The position numbers and the translations under genes are program-made. The notes under the pieces are model-generated. The model did no database searches, had not been told where the DNA came from, and saw only the letters and a program-made list of their open reading frames with translations. A stretch of 45,860 nucleotides of DNA from a virus, in the IMG/VR virus record IMGVR_UViG_3300017987_000145, positions 1 through 45,860 of that record; one strand, given 5' to 3'. This document shows positions 30,554 through 39,181 of the stretch, one piece after another. Each line of letters begins with the position of its first letter. Position 1 is the first letter of the stretch.

Positions 30554-31081
30554 CTACGGCTGCGCCTGGAGGTCGCGAAGGACGACCCGCACGACGAGGC
30601 CAGACGTCAGACGTCCGGATTCAAGTGGCACAAATGGCGGCACGCGATCGAACGGCTGCCGGAAGTTGTTGAGGCCGATGTTGTTAGCGGTTCTCGTGGC
30701 ACTGCCCTGGCGCTGAAGTGCAGCAAGGGACCACTCGATCGCCCGAAGCGTGTACGACGCGTCACGCAGACCTTTCGCAGTCTCGCTTTTCTGGTGGATG
30801 TATCCGATGACAGTCGGCATCTCTCCAGCTCGGAACTCCGTTGTGACTCCGGCCTCGAGCAAGATCTGGTCGAACTGAAACACCCAAATCCTGGGCCCAG
30901 TGAGCGATTCGGGAACTGAGCGTAGCGCAACCGAATCGTGGTCGAATTCGTTTTCAATCGCTGCGACGTCTGGCGGTTGGTCGTGGCCGGTATAGCGCGG
31001 CACCGTGGGCAGGAGCGTATTCACCCCCCATGTCGCGTCACCCAACCAGTCGGCGATCAGTTTCACGCCCTCGACGTTCAT
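30554..31081 (-). CDS. Tail-completion or terminator-like connector protein
   Basis: The 175-residue protein has VEGVKLIADWLGDATWGVNT, then VFQFDQILLEAGVTTEFRAG and a second alpha/beta half (AIEWSLAALQRQGSATRTAN). The position between the head-tail joining gene and the tail tube gene fits a tail terminator or completion protein; the fold resembles such small alpha/beta proteins. The ATG overlaps the upstream stop. Confidence 0.55.
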   Translation of the reverse strand: MNVEGVKLIADWLGDATWGVNTLLPTVPRYTGHDQPPDVAAIENEFDHDSVALRSVPESLTGPRIWVFQFDQILLEAGVTTEFRAGEMPTVIGYIHQKSETAKGLRDASYTLRAIEWSLAALQRQGSATRTANNIGLNNFRQPFDRVPPFVPLESGRLTSGLVVRVVLRDLQAQP

Positions 31082-31374
31082 GTTTCCTCGACCAGTGTCA
31101 CGAGCTCGAAGGCGCCGTCGGGTTCGCTTTTCCGGATCGAACGGACGCGGAATTCGGAACCGTCAACCGTGGGAACGGAGCCGACGGTGAGGTCGGGCAG
31201 CGCACCGGCCACGATCCGGATCCAGGTTTGTGTGAACTCGACCTCGAGCTGGAGATCGTCGGTCTCTTCAGTGGGGCCGATGTTCACTTCCGCCTTAGTC
31301 TCATCGCTACCCAAGACCACGTTGCACGGGTTATCTCCGAGGAACACCTCGAGGTCGTCGGGCTCGTAGACCAC
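31078..31374 (-). CDS. Head-tail connector protein
   Basis: The 98-residue protein is beta-rich (DDLEVFLGDNPCNVVL, LQLEVEFTQTWIRIVAGALP, SEFRVRSIRKSEPDGAFELV). It has a GTG start right after the stop of the preceding gene. The size, beta content and position between the major capsid gene and the tail tube gene suggest a head-closure or joining protein. No exact family is identified. Confidence 0.5.
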   Translation of the reverse strand: MVYEPDDLEVFLGDNPCNVVLGSDETKAEVNIGPTEETDDLQLEVEFTQTWIRIVAGALPDLTVGSVPTVDGSEFRVRSIRKSEPDGAFELVTLVEET

Positions 31375-31377
31375 GTG

Positions 31378-31599
31378 CTATTTGCCCTTCTTGCCAGGCT
31401 TCTGTTCCGGAGCCGTTTCGTCCTCGACTTCCTCAGGCGCCTCCTTGGGCTTGATTGCCCCGAGGTCCAACAGCCGCTTCATCTCGGCTTTGTCAGCAAT
31501 GTCGACGACATCGTCAGGTGCGAAGATCTTCTGCACGACCGGGCTCTTTTCGTTGGCCCGCGTGTTGTGGTGGATTGTGCAGGTCGCTACGTAATCCAT
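31378..31599 (-). CDS. Small virion-region protein with Lys/Glu-rich tail
   Basis: The 73-residue protein has DYVATCTIHHNTRANEKSPV, then QKIFAPDDVVDIADKAEMKR and a Pro/Glu/Lys tail. GAGGTG four bases before the ATG at 31599 decides the start. It lies just after the capsid gene; a small head-tail joining or decoration role is possible. The function is unknown. Confidence 0.5.
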   Translation of the reverse strand: MDYVATCTIHHNTRANEKSPVVQKIFAPDDVVDIADKAEMKRLLDLGAIKPKEAPEEVEDETAPEQKPGKKGK

Positions 31600-31622
31600 T
31601 GGACACCTCATGGTTGTTGGGA

Positions 31623-31652
31623 AGCCGGCGCGCTCATTGCGAAACGCCGGCT
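31623..31652 (-). promoter_or_regulatory. Strong hairpin downstream of the major capsid gene
   Basis: AGCCGGCG and CGCCGGCT form a perfect 8-bp stem around a 14-base loop, 34 bases after the capsid stop. There is no T-run on the minus strand. As with the stem after the tail tube gene, it probably stabilises or processes the capsid message. Confidence 0.5.
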
Positions 31653-31685
31653 CTCCGGTTTCAACTCGAGCTCAGTTGCCGACCG

Positions 31686-32702
31686 TTACAGGACGGTGGC
31701 GCAGAGGCTCGCGTTTACGCGATACGGCACCACCAACGGGGCGGACTGCAGCAGCAACCACCTGACCGCCGGATCTTCCTCGAGCCAGCTCTTGATGAAG
31801 TAGCGCTGTGCGTTGTATTGGGCCTTCTCATCCTGGATGGCTCCATACGCGCGGACGCCCTCGAGATCCGGACCGGAGAGGATCACCGTGCCCGACGGCA
31901 GCATGAGCTGCGTGCTGCCTGCGTCGTCGACGTAGCTGTCGCTGTAGATCCAGAAGTTGAAGTCGCCGATCGTTCCGCCGAATCGAGCCTTCCTCGCGGC
32001 ACGAGGACCGATCTCGGCAGTGGAAGCGGATCCGCGCCTGGTATCGAGGAGGTCCTTCACCTCGGTCTTGTCGCGGAAGTTCGTCCACGCATCCGGATCC
32101 ATGACGACGTCGATCGCGACCGCACCGCTATGTGTCTGGATCAGGCCCGCCCAGGTTTCGAGGTTGTCGAGAGGTACCGGCGCCGAGTCGTTCCACCGAG
32201 CGGTGGACGTGAGCGTCACCGTGAGGCCCGCTTCACGGAGATAGTCGACGACCGTGGTCGGGTACCCATCACCTGAAACGGTCACCTTACCGGTGCGAAG
32301 GGCCTCGCTCGCCATTACCTCTTCGCGGCGGGTCAGCATCTTGAGCTGGTCCTCGATCGCGGCACGAAGAGCGGCGTCTCTCCGCTCCTGCGGACTCATG
32401 TTGCCGCCGATCTGTTCGCCGATCGCCCGCTTCAAGGGGTCCGACGGATTGAACTTCCGCTTGTCCTTGGCGTACGCAGGCTTGAAGATGCCCGTGGTAA
32501 ACCCTTCGTTGTCTACCACTCGGCCTGCGCGAAGTGGGGATACAAATGGTGTGATTCGCCTCTTCGAGCTTTCGACGTCGAAGTGAATCTCCTCCGATTC
32601 CTCGGTCTGCGTTCCGGGGAAAAACAGGTCCAGCAGGAAGCTCGATGGCTGTTCGAGATCCTGGACGACCCGATTCAGAACACCAGTTGAGTACTCATCC
32701 AT
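31686..32702 (-). CDS. Major capsid protein, lambda gpE-like
   Basis: The 338-residue protein matches the Phage_cap_E type: a TGVLNRVVQDLEQPSSFLLDLFFP start, then FDVESSKRRITPFVSPLRAG, ALRAAIEDQLKMLTRREEVM, and a late GTVILSGPDLEGVRAYGAIQDE. HK97-fold capsid proteins of this class assemble with a gpD-like decorator, which is encoded just upstream. It lies in a head block of decoration, protease and portal genes. Confidence 0.92.
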   Translation of the reverse strand: MDEYSTGVLNRVVQDLEQPSSFLLDLFFPGTQTEESEEIHFDVESSKRRITPFVSPLRAGRVVDNEGFTTGIFKPAYAKDKRKFNPSDPLKRAIGEQIGGNMSPQERRDAALRAAIEDQLKMLTRREEVMASEALRTGKVTVSGDGYPTTVVDYLREAGLTVTLTSTARWNDSAPVPLDNLETWAGLIQTHSGAVAIDVVMDPDAWTNFRDKTEVKDLLDTRRGSASTAEIGPRAARKARFGGTIGDFNFWIYSDSYVDDAGSTQLMLPSGTVILSGPDLEGVRAYGAIQDEKAQYNAQRYFIKSWLEEDPAVRWLLLQSAPLVVPYRVNASLCATVL

Positions 32703-32762
32703 GATTCGTGCTCCTTACCAACGTGTGAGTAGTTGCCGCTCTGGTTTCCTTCGAGCCGCTGT

Positions 32763-33134
32763 TTACGCTTCCGTGGTCTCCCGGAGGTAGATCTGTCGTG
32801 CCACCAACCCCCAAAGGATCGACGCGACCGTGTGACCGGTCCCTAGCGTGAGGGCGGCCTGGGCGAAATCGCCACTGAAGTACGCCGTGGCTTCCACGTC
32901 CGCAGAGCTTGCGTCGCAGTCTTCCGCGAGGATCGCGATCGGAGTCTCGGACCCGTCGCCGGCGGCGGCCAGCGAGAGCACGAACTTGCCGCTCGAGTCG
33001 ATCTTTCCGAGAACTGCGCCGGCCGTGAGATTCTGACCGGACTCGATGGTCACGGTCAGCATTGACCGCGGGAACTCTCCCGCGAACAGGTTGAGCAGAG
33101 ACTTGGTCTCAGTGCTGAAGCTTGGAGAGGTCAT
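32763..33134 (-). CDS. Head decoration protein, lambda gpD-like
   Basis: The 123-residue protein has TIESGQNLTAGAVLGKIDSS, then AAAGDGSETPIAILAEDCDA and SGDFAQAALTLGTGHTV. This is the HDPD/gpD type that binds the capsid surface after expansion. The position between the protease/scaffold and capsid genes is the same as in lambda. Confidence 0.9.
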   Translation of the reverse strand: MTSPSFSTETKSLLNLFAGEFPRSMLTVTIESGQNLTAGAVLGKIDSSGKFVLSLAAAGDGSETPIAILAEDCDASSADVEATAYFSGDFAQAALTLGTGHTVASILWGLVARQIYLRETTEA

Positions 33135-33180
33135 GATGTACTATCCTCCGTGAGTGTGAACGACTGTCCTGCCGGCGCCA

Positions 33181-33597
33181 TCAGGACGCCGTCTTCTTGT
33201 GAACCTCGACCCTGCCGGCGGATAGAATTCTCCGCGCGATCGCAGCCTCGGATCCCGGATCCGACTCTTCCGAGCCGTGCGGATCTGGAGGATCGAGTTC
33301 TTCCTCGTCTTTCTCGAGGGCGTCGAGCCCGTCCTTTTTCGCTTTCTTCTCGGCCAATTTCATGCGAAACGCCGCGGTCTCAGGCGTGCAGTCGGGATTG
33401 TCCTTGCACTCCTGGATGAGGTCCTCATGTCCGGCTTCAGCGAGTGCGTCGATACCCTTCAGGCGTGCGCGCTCGGCATCAGCGCCTTCCTTCCGCCACG
33501 CTTTCACGAAATCCGGGTACTGCTCCGCGATCTGCTCGGCCGTCAGCTTTTTGGCCTCGGTGTCGGGCGTGTCAGGTGTCTTTTTCTCATCCGACAT
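33181..33597 (-). CDS. Nested in-frame scaffold protein (Nu3-like) inside the S49 protease gene
   Basis: The last 138 codons of the protease gene can be translated independently: a perfect AAGGAG lies six bases before the internal ATG. The product starts MSDEKKTPDTPDTEAKKL and is acidic and helical (AEQIAEQYPDFVKAWRKEGA, IDALAEAGHEDLIQECKDN). In lambda, gene C contains the scaffold Nu3 in the same frame; the same arrangement is visible here. Expression from the internal start is inferred from the ribosome site. Confidence 0.7.
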   Translation of the reverse strand: MSDEKKTPDTPDTEAKKLTAEQIAEQYPDFVKAWRKEGADAERARLKGIDALAEAGHEDLIQECKDNPDCTPETAAFRMKLAEKKAKKDGLDALEKDEEELDPPDPHGSEESDPGSEAAIARRILSAGRVEVHKKTAS

Positions 33598-34572
33598 TTC
33601 TGGCTCCTTGTCGTTGGCGGCCGCGCCGCCCGTGAACAGAAGTGATTTCGAATCCGATACCCGAGCTGCGAGCTCGGCGTGAATCTCCTCATACGTGCCG
33701 ATCCGATCGGCGAGACCTGCGTCAACAGCCCGCTCTCCCACCATCACGTCGCCGGCGCCATAGGTCTCAAAGACCTCTTGAGCAGTAATCCCGCGATTTC
33801 GCCCGATGGCATTGCCCATGACTTCAGCGAGGTCGTCGAGCAGCACCTGCAGGCGCGCGCGATCGTCCTTCACCTCAGGATCGAATTTTTTCTTCGGGGA
33901 TTGGCTCGAGAGGAACTCGTAGGTGTGGATACCCTGTTTCTCTTCCCATCCGCGGTAGTCGACATACGTGGAGCGCACGCCGATCGAACCGAGTACCGCT
34001 GTTTTGCCGGCCAGGATCTCGTCGGCAGCACTCGCTATCCAGTAAGCAGCCGACGCACCATCGTTTGAAACGTGCGCGACGATCGGTTTTATACCGCGCG
34101 CCTTATAGATCAATTCTCCGAGTTCCTCGACTCCGTTCACAGTCCCACCGGGACTGTCGACGGCCAGCAGAACGGCCTTCACAGCTGAGTCTTCGATCGC
34201 AGTAGTGAAGTCGGTTGCGAGCACCTGGTACGAGCTCGCACCACTGACGCGTGACAGGAGGTTACCGTACCTCATGAGCGGGCCGCGGATCGGTATCGTC
34301 GCCACACCGTCTCGCATAGTGACACTCTGCGTGTTGTCGAGCTCCCGGCCGAGCCTCGCTTCCACTGCCTCGATCGAATCGTTCTCACGGTTTGCGATCT
34401 GGAGGACGGTCTCCACCCACTCCTCCGTCATCGCCCACACTGTGCCGAGTGCCGCGAGGTACGCGCGCCGCGGCCGATCGCGTTCGCCGGCATGCCTCTC
34501 GGTGAACACGTCCGCCATCTCCTTGGGAGACATCGTCTCGAACGTCATCTGACCAGGGACGCTAGTCTTCAC
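33181..34572 (-). CDS. S49-family head maturation protease (gpC-like)
   Basis: The front 300 or so of 463 residues are an SppA-like S49 peptidase: VATIPIRGPLMRYGNLLSR, AVLLAVDSPGGTVNG, the nucleophile motif NDGASAAYWIA with Ser174, then AVLGSIGVRSTYVDYRG. The remainder is the acidic scaffold part. The GTG at 34572 overlaps the portal stop and has an AGGAGGAAG site. In lambda this protein cleaves the portal and scaffold within the prohead. Confidence 0.92.
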   Translation of the reverse strand: MKTSVPGQMTFETMSPKEMADVFTERHAGERDRPRRAYLAALGTVWAMTEEWVETVLQIANRENDSIEAVEARLGRELDNTQSVTMRDGVATIPIRGPLMRYGNLLSRVSGASSYQVLATDFTTAIEDSAVKAVLLAVDSPGGTVNGVEELGELIYKARGIKPIVAHVSNDGASAAYWIASAADEILAGKTAVLGSIGVRSTYVDYRGWEEKQGIHTYEFLSSQSPKKKFDPEVKDDRARLQVLLDDLAEVMGNAIGRNRGITAQEVFETYGAGDVMVGERAVDAGLADRIGTYEEIHAELAARVSDSKSLLFTGGAAANDKEPEMSDEKKTPDTPDTEAKKLTAEQIAEQYPDFVKAWRKEGADAERARLKGIDALAEAGHEDLIQECKDNPDCTPETAAFRMKLAEKKAKKDGLDALEKDEEELDPPDPHGSEESDPGSEAAIARRILSAGRVEVHKKTAS

Positions 34573-36178
34573 GGTCTTCCTCCTCTTCCTGCTTGCCGGA
34601 GTCCGCCTCTTCCTCGTCGGGGAGTGAGGCGGTCGCGCTGACCAGTCCGTCGCGCCGTCGCATACGCTCTTCCTTCACACGCTGGCGATGCTTCCGCTCC
34701 CAATCGCCACCGGTCATCTGAGCAGTCTCTTCGGCGAGCGTCGTGACTCCGAGCGTCGTACGGCCTTCGGCGGCCTTGATTTCCTTGAGCGGATCGATTT
34801 GACCCTGAGCTCCACCGATCCATTCCGAACCGAGCCAGGCTCGCCGGATGATCGGGTCCTGCAGGTAACCCGGCGCCGAGATGATGCCACGCAACACCCC
34901 TTCGGTAATCGCCCACTCGTAAGAGGGTTGGCAGAAGAGACGGGCTAGCCAGCAGCGGCGGGTCATGAACCTGCGCCATGCCTCGAGCATTGCCGCCCGC
35001 GACGCACTGTAGCTCGATGTGAAGTGCAGGACGAGCAGCTCGAAAGGCAGACCGATTGCTGGACCCACCTGACGAAGCACAGCCTGGAAGAATGGATCGA
35101 ACTGCGCGTTGGGCCGCGTCGGATTGGCGAACTCGACGTCCTCACCTGGAGCCAAGTCGAGTACGGCTGCCGGCCCCATTTTGTAGTTCGATGCGGCAGG
35201 TGGATCTGGATCGTCCGCATCGACAGGCGCGAGACCGGATCCGGCTTCTGCTTCGACGGCCGACTTGATAAAAGCTGTGAAGAACGAGGAGATCTCGGCC
35301 GCCGATAGTTCCGCACCGGTGTAGCGCTCGAGCTGTTTCAGCGTCTCGATCACTGGTGCGAAAATGGGTGTGCCTCGGGTCTGGCCGACACGGTCCGGCT
35401 TGAAGACGTGTAGAGCGAGCTTCTCTCCCGACTGACCAAATGCCGGCACCGGCTTCCATTGCCTCTGGCCGCGGTACAAACCGGAATCCGGATGCTTGTC
35501 TGCGACATGGTACCTGATTGGGGCCCCGAAACTGTCTATCTCAACTCCACCCTTCAGTCGATCGCTGTCAGCGCGGTCTTCGGGATTCGAGATTCTGTCC
35601 GCCTCAATCAGCTGAAGCTTCAATCCGAGGAGCTCGCCAGGGCGCTCACGGTACCGCCGGATCACCAAGACGTCGCCACGCTCCAGCTGCGAACGGAACA
35701 CAACATCCTGGAGCGTATAGAAATCGTGGCGCCTCGTGATGTCGCAGGCGTGACTCCCGGCCCAGGCAGCGAAGAAACGTTCGGCATCGCGCTCCCACGC
35801 GTCTGCTTCTTTCTCTGAGAGTCCGAGGAGATCTCGGTCGATGCGGGCATGAAGGACGAGTCCGGCGCCGACAGTGCTAGTCGCGGTTGTCTCAAGAGCA
35901 CCGGCGGCGACAGGGGCGTTGCGCACGAGGTCACTGCTTCGCCTCCGGAGCATCGGAAGATCGGGCAGCTGGTTCTCGTCTGCGTCTCCGCCTCGAGGCT
36001 GCCATTCCCTTGTCGCAGGACGGTCGGTGCGAGCGCCGTCATAGCCTCCGCTTGCGAAGCTCAAGACCGCCCGCGCGTGGAGTCGCCTGACGGCGCGTTG
36101 AGGGGCGAAATACTCGATCGCCCTGTCGATCATTGTGGGCTTGGGCACTTCGACCCGGGGAACGACGGCGGTGCTCAT
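34562..36178 (-). CDS. Portal protein, lambda gpB-like
   Basis: The 538-residue protein matches phage lambda-type portals: SSDLVRNAPVAAGALETTAT, VGAGLVLHARIDRDLLGLSE, then LQDVVFRSQLERGDVLVIRR, LKLQLIEADRISNPED, VLDLAPGEDVEFANPTRPNA, and SYSASRAAMLEAWRRFMTRR. The Glu/Asp-rich C-terminus is typical. The portal forms the dodecameric DNA gate at one capsid vertex. It follows the small head-tail gene with a 4-base overlap. Confidence 0.93.
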   Translation of the reverse strand: MSTAVVPRVEVPKPTMIDRAIEYFAPQRAVRRLHARAVLSFASGGYDGARTDRPATREWQPRGGDADENQLPDLPMLRRRSSDLVRNAPVAAGALETTATSTVGAGLVLHARIDRDLLGLSEKEADAWERDAERFFAAWAGSHACDITRRHDFYTLQDVVFRSQLERGDVLVIRRYRERPGELLGLKLQLIEADRISNPEDRADSDRLKGGVEIDSFGAPIRYHVADKHPDSGLYRGQRQWKPVPAFGQSGEKLALHVFKPDRVGQTRGTPIFAPVIETLKQLERYTGAELSAAEISSFFTAFIKSAVEAEAGSGLAPVDADDPDPPAASNYKMGPAAVLDLAPGEDVEFANPTRPNAQFDPFFQAVLRQVGPAIGLPFELLVLHFTSSYSASRAAMLEAWRRFMTRRCWLARLFCQPSYEWAITEGVLRGIISAPGYLQDPIIRRAWLGSEWIGGAQGQIDPLKEIKAAEGRTTLGVTTLAEETAQMTGGDWERKHRQRVKEERMRRRDGLVSATASLPDEEEADSGKQEEEEDRED

Positions 36179-36501
36179 GTAGGAATCACCTGCCTCACAC
36201 GGATGCCGCCCTGTCGGATCCGAGCGAGAGCTATCCTGGCAACACGCCGCTCTGAATAAAGCTGGGCAAGATCGCCACGGCCGAAGCGACGTTGACCGAT
36301 CGTATACTGCTGAGCGCCCCCTTCAATCCGGCTGATTGCTAGATAGATCGCATACAGGCGTTCCATCGCCTCGAGTTCTACCATGTCGGCGGAGGTGAAG
36401 GTGCGAGTCTGGATCACGTATGAGCCGCCGTTATCGATCGCTTCGATCGCTTCGACGACTTCGGTATGTCTTCGTTGCCAGAGTTCGCTGCTGGTTGCCA
36501 A
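36175..36501 (-). CDS. Small head-tail joining (gpW-position) protein
   Basis: The 108-residue protein is helical (SSELWQRRHTEVVEAIEAID, TFTSADMVELEAMERLYAIY, GRGDLAQLYSERRVARIALA), at the gpW position between the terminase and portal genes. The length is larger than lambda gpW (68 residues), so the family is not certain. A TTG start with GGGGGACAG upstream is used. A strong terminator lies just upstream of the gene, which implies that it has its own promoter or depends on antitermination. Confidence 0.6.
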   Translation of the reverse strand: MATSSELWQRRHTEVVEAIEAIDNGGSYVIQTRTFTSADMVELEAMERLYAIYLAISRIEGGAQQYTIGQRRFGRGDLAQLYSERRVARIALARIRQGGIRVRQVIPT

Positions 36502-36510
36502 CTGTCCCCC

Positions 36511-36555
36511 AAAAGAAAAAGGCCCCCTCCCCGCATCCCAACGGGGAAAGGGCCC
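36511..36555 (-). terminator. Intrinsic terminator after the large terminase gene
   Basis: The minus strand reads GGCCCTTTCCCCG, a loop, then CGGGGAGGGGGCC followed by TTTTTCTTTT. The hairpin and T-run are strong. A nearly identical copy lies at 45062-45101. The 142-bp gap (36502-36643) must also hold a way to express or read into the portal genes. Confidence 0.85.
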
Positions 36556-36643
36556 AGTGGCCTCTCGAGTACAGATTACTGCTCAGATTGTCTTACCCGA
36601 ATATGTGAACACCCCGGAAATGGCGCAAGTTCCTCGGTAGGAA

Positions 36644-38554
36644 TTACCTGGTGATGCCGCGTGACCTGACGCGCCGGCCACGTTTCGCCTGCGTCAGTTG
36701 CTTGCCCTGCTGCACGGCTTCGACGATCACACCCAGTTGATCGCGGACGGGACCAAGGATGATGAGGGCCGCAAGGGCATAGACCGCACAGTCCAAAGCC
36801 TCGTTCCGTTCATGCTCCTTCAATACGTATCTGCGGACAGGCCTGCCATTAACATACCGCGTATAGGCCACCTCGGACGTGAGTTGCTTGAAATATTCGG
36901 CGTCCACCCATGGAAAGTGCATGCAACGCGGACCGGCTGCGGCGTCCTTGAGCCGCGCAAAGATGGTGTCTTTGAGGGCCTCCGTGCCGAGCGGAAAGAG
37001 GTTCACCTTACCCCGGTTCTTCTTGGATGGATTCCCGACGGCGGCGCGCCCCGGTTCAGACACCCCCTTCACTGCGTGCACTCCGTATTTCTCTCGGGAC
37101 TTGCAATAGCGGTAAACCTCGTCGGTGTAATGACCTCCAGTGTCAACGCAAACTGATCTCACCTTGAGTTCGGCGCCGCACTCATGCCTCCAGGCGCGTC
37201 CAATCACCAGGTCCAGCTGCTCCCACACTTCTGTCTTCGCGGGATCGCCCCAGAGGACCTCGTGTTTGATGAGCCACGACTCTTCACCTGCACCCCAAGC
37301 CCAAGTGCTGTACTCGAGACGATCGCCCTGAACATCAACACCCATAGTGAGCACGCCGGCGCGTTTCGGAATCTCTGCTTCGTATCGCTCCCTCCGTGCC
37401 ATGAGCGAATCGTGTTGGACGTGTTCACCCGTCTCACTCCAGCTCTCGCCCAACACGGTGTTGACGAATACCTGCAGCAGCTCGTCATCGCCCTGTGCCC
37501 GAAGCCACTGCGAGACGAGTCTCGACCACGTCGTGAGAAGCGAGTAAGCCGCCCAAATGTGATAGCCGCGGACCTTCCGACCAGGTCTTGCCGCCACCCA
37601 CTTGCCGTTCCGGACCATCCACGCCTTGTGCTCTTCCGTGATCTCTGCTCCACAACCCGCCTCGAGTTCGCCGTCTTTGGAGATCTCACCACAGATGTAT
37701 ACGACGTCTATATCGTCGGTCTCTTCTTCGGTCTCGGGGTTGGAGTCCGACTTGACCGTGTATTTGAGATTCCGCCACTTGAGGACCTGCATGTGTCCGC
37801 AGTGGGGGCAGGGCACGTAGTAGTGTCGCTGATCGGAGAACGCATATGCTCGCTCGATACGAGACAGCCCCCTGATCGTAGGTGATGACGCCTCGAAGAT
37901 GGTTCTGATCGGGAAGTTCTCAGTGCGCTTGATCGCGAGCTCGAATGGATCGCCTTCTTTGCTGATACCACCCTTCGCCGATGCGGCGTGCGCGTCACGC
38001 TCGTCACCCAGTACGTTCTGGATGTTTCGCCGGCGCAGACCTGATGCACTGTTGCTTCCCATGATGACCAGATTCCCGCCCGTGAACTCCTTGTACTGAA
38101 TCGTGTCGCCACTTTCTCGCCGGCCGGACTCATGATCAGTGACACGGTTTCTGAGCCGCGGAGTGTCGCGGAGCATCGGTGCGACCTGTTCTTTCGACCA
38201 ACCTTTCGCCTCCTCGACGGTGGGGTGAATGACCATCGTGTTGGCCGCCGCCTGGTCGATCGTGTAGCCGAGGAAGTTGTTGATGGCTTCCGTGGCACCG
38301 ACGCGAGAGGACTTCACGAACACGATGTGTTCGACTGCCGGATTACCCAGAGCGTCCATGATCTCTTGCAGGTGGGGCACGCGGGATGTGCGCCAAGGAC
38401 CTGGTTCTGGAGAAGTACCCTCGCTCAGAATCCGGTGCTTATCCGCCCATTCACTTACCGTGAGGTCGGATGGAGGGGCGAAGACCGATTGCCGAAACTG
38501 CGTCTCATTCAGACGTGCGGCTTTGGCTCCGTGCAGGCGGTCTCCGAGACTCAT
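36644..38554 (-). CDS. Terminase large subunit, GpA-like
   Basis: The 636-residue protein is a lambda GpA-type terminase. It has TVSEWADKHRILSEGTSPEP, HIVFVKSSRVGATEAINNFL (Walker-A-like region, about 81-90), the acidic VLGDERDAHA region, then LTMGVDVQGDRLEYSTWAWG of the nuclease domain. The ATG overlaps the small-subunit stop. It translocates and cuts packaged DNA at cos. An HNH gene beside the terminase genes suggests a cos-type packaging mechanism. Confidence 0.93.
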   Translation of the reverse strand: MSLGDRLHGAKAARLNETQFRQSVFAPPSDLTVSEWADKHRILSEGTSPEPGPWRTSRVPHLQEIMDALGNPAVEHIVFVKSSRVGATEAINNFLGYTIDQAAANTMVIHPTVEEAKGWSKEQVAPMLRDTPRLRNRVTDHESGRRESGDTIQYKEFTGGNLVIMGSNSASGLRRRNIQNVLGDERDAHAASAKGGISKEGDPFELAIKRTENFPIRTIFEASSPTIRGLSRIERAYAFSDQRHYYVPCPHCGHMQVLKWRNLKYTVKSDSNPETEEETDDIDVVYICGEISKDGELEAGCGAEITEEHKAWMVRNGKWVAARPGRKVRGYHIWAAYSLLTTWSRLVSQWLRAQGDDELLQVFVNTVLGESWSETGEHVQHDSLMARRERYEAEIPKRAGVLTMGVDVQGDRLEYSTWAWGAGEESWLIKHEVLWGDPAKTEVWEQLDLVIGRAWRHECGAELKVRSVCVDTGGHYTDEVYRYCKSREKYGVHAVKGVSEPGRAAVGNPSKKNRGKVNLFPLGTEALKDTIFARLKDAAAGPRCMHFPWVDAEYFKQLTSEVAYTRYVNGRPVRRYVLKEHERNEALDCAVYALAALIILGPVRDQLGVIVEAVQQGKQLTQAKRGRRVRSRGITR

Positions 38555-39180
38555 ACCTTCTCGTCATATTCCGGCACGTCTTTGGCGTCGTACAGAACCT
38601 GCATGATTCGTTGCACGTGTTCGCGGACGATCGATCGTGCGTCCAGGAGCTTCTGAATCCCAATCACGTCAGGTGCGAGTCTGTTCTCAAGGGTGACTAA
38701 TTGAGCTTTCACCCTCGAGAACGCGCCCGACACGGCAGCGTTGTACTGGGCAACGGTCATGAGCTCCTTCCGCCTCAAGCCCAGCTCATATTCCGCGAGC
38801 TCCGCATCCGCGGTCGCTTTCCGGATCCGTGCCTCCTCCAGAGTCCGCGGCCTCGCGGCATCGATCGCTTCCTCCCGATCCTTCTCCCGCACCCACGCGA
38901 TACAGGGTTCAAGAGGGTAGGTGGCTTTGCGACCCTCGCCCTCGCGCGGGAGACCGCGCTCCACCCACCGCTGCACGGTTTTGGTCGTGACCCCGAAGAC
39001 TCGGGCGAGTTCGGTCTGGGTAAGAAGGGTGCGTTTTTCTACCGGAGATCTGGATTTGGAAACGGGCTTTTTCGCCTTTGCGGTCTTCTTCTTACCTGAT
39101 GTCGCTTTCTTGGTTCTCTTCGTGGATTTCCGGGAGGGCGATGTCGCCTTCTTCTTGCTCTTCTTCCTCTGGGGAGTCAT
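38551..39180 (-). CDS. Terminase small subunit, Nu1-like, with histone-like Lys-rich N-terminus
   Basis: The 209-residue protein has a Nu1-like winged-helix DNA-binding region (LTQTELARVFGVTTKTVQRW, VERGLPREGEGRKATYPLEP) and a helical C-terminus (ELGLRRKELMTVAQYNAAVS). The first 48 residues are almost all Lys, Arg, Ser and Thr and resemble an H1-type tail that can bind DNA; Nu1 itself lacks this. The role is cos recognition and motor assembly. Confidence 0.88.
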   Translation of the reverse strand: MTPQRKKSKKKATSPSRKSTKRTKKATSGKKKTAKAKKPVSKSRSPVEKRTLLTQTELARVFGVTTKTVQRWVERGLPREGEGRKATYPLEPCIAWVREKDREEAIDAARPRTLEEARIRKATADAELAEYELGLRRKELMTVAQYNAAVSGAFSRVKAQLVTLENRLAPDVIGIQKLLDARSIVREHVQRIMQVLYDAKDVPEYDEKV

Positions 39181-39181
39181 G

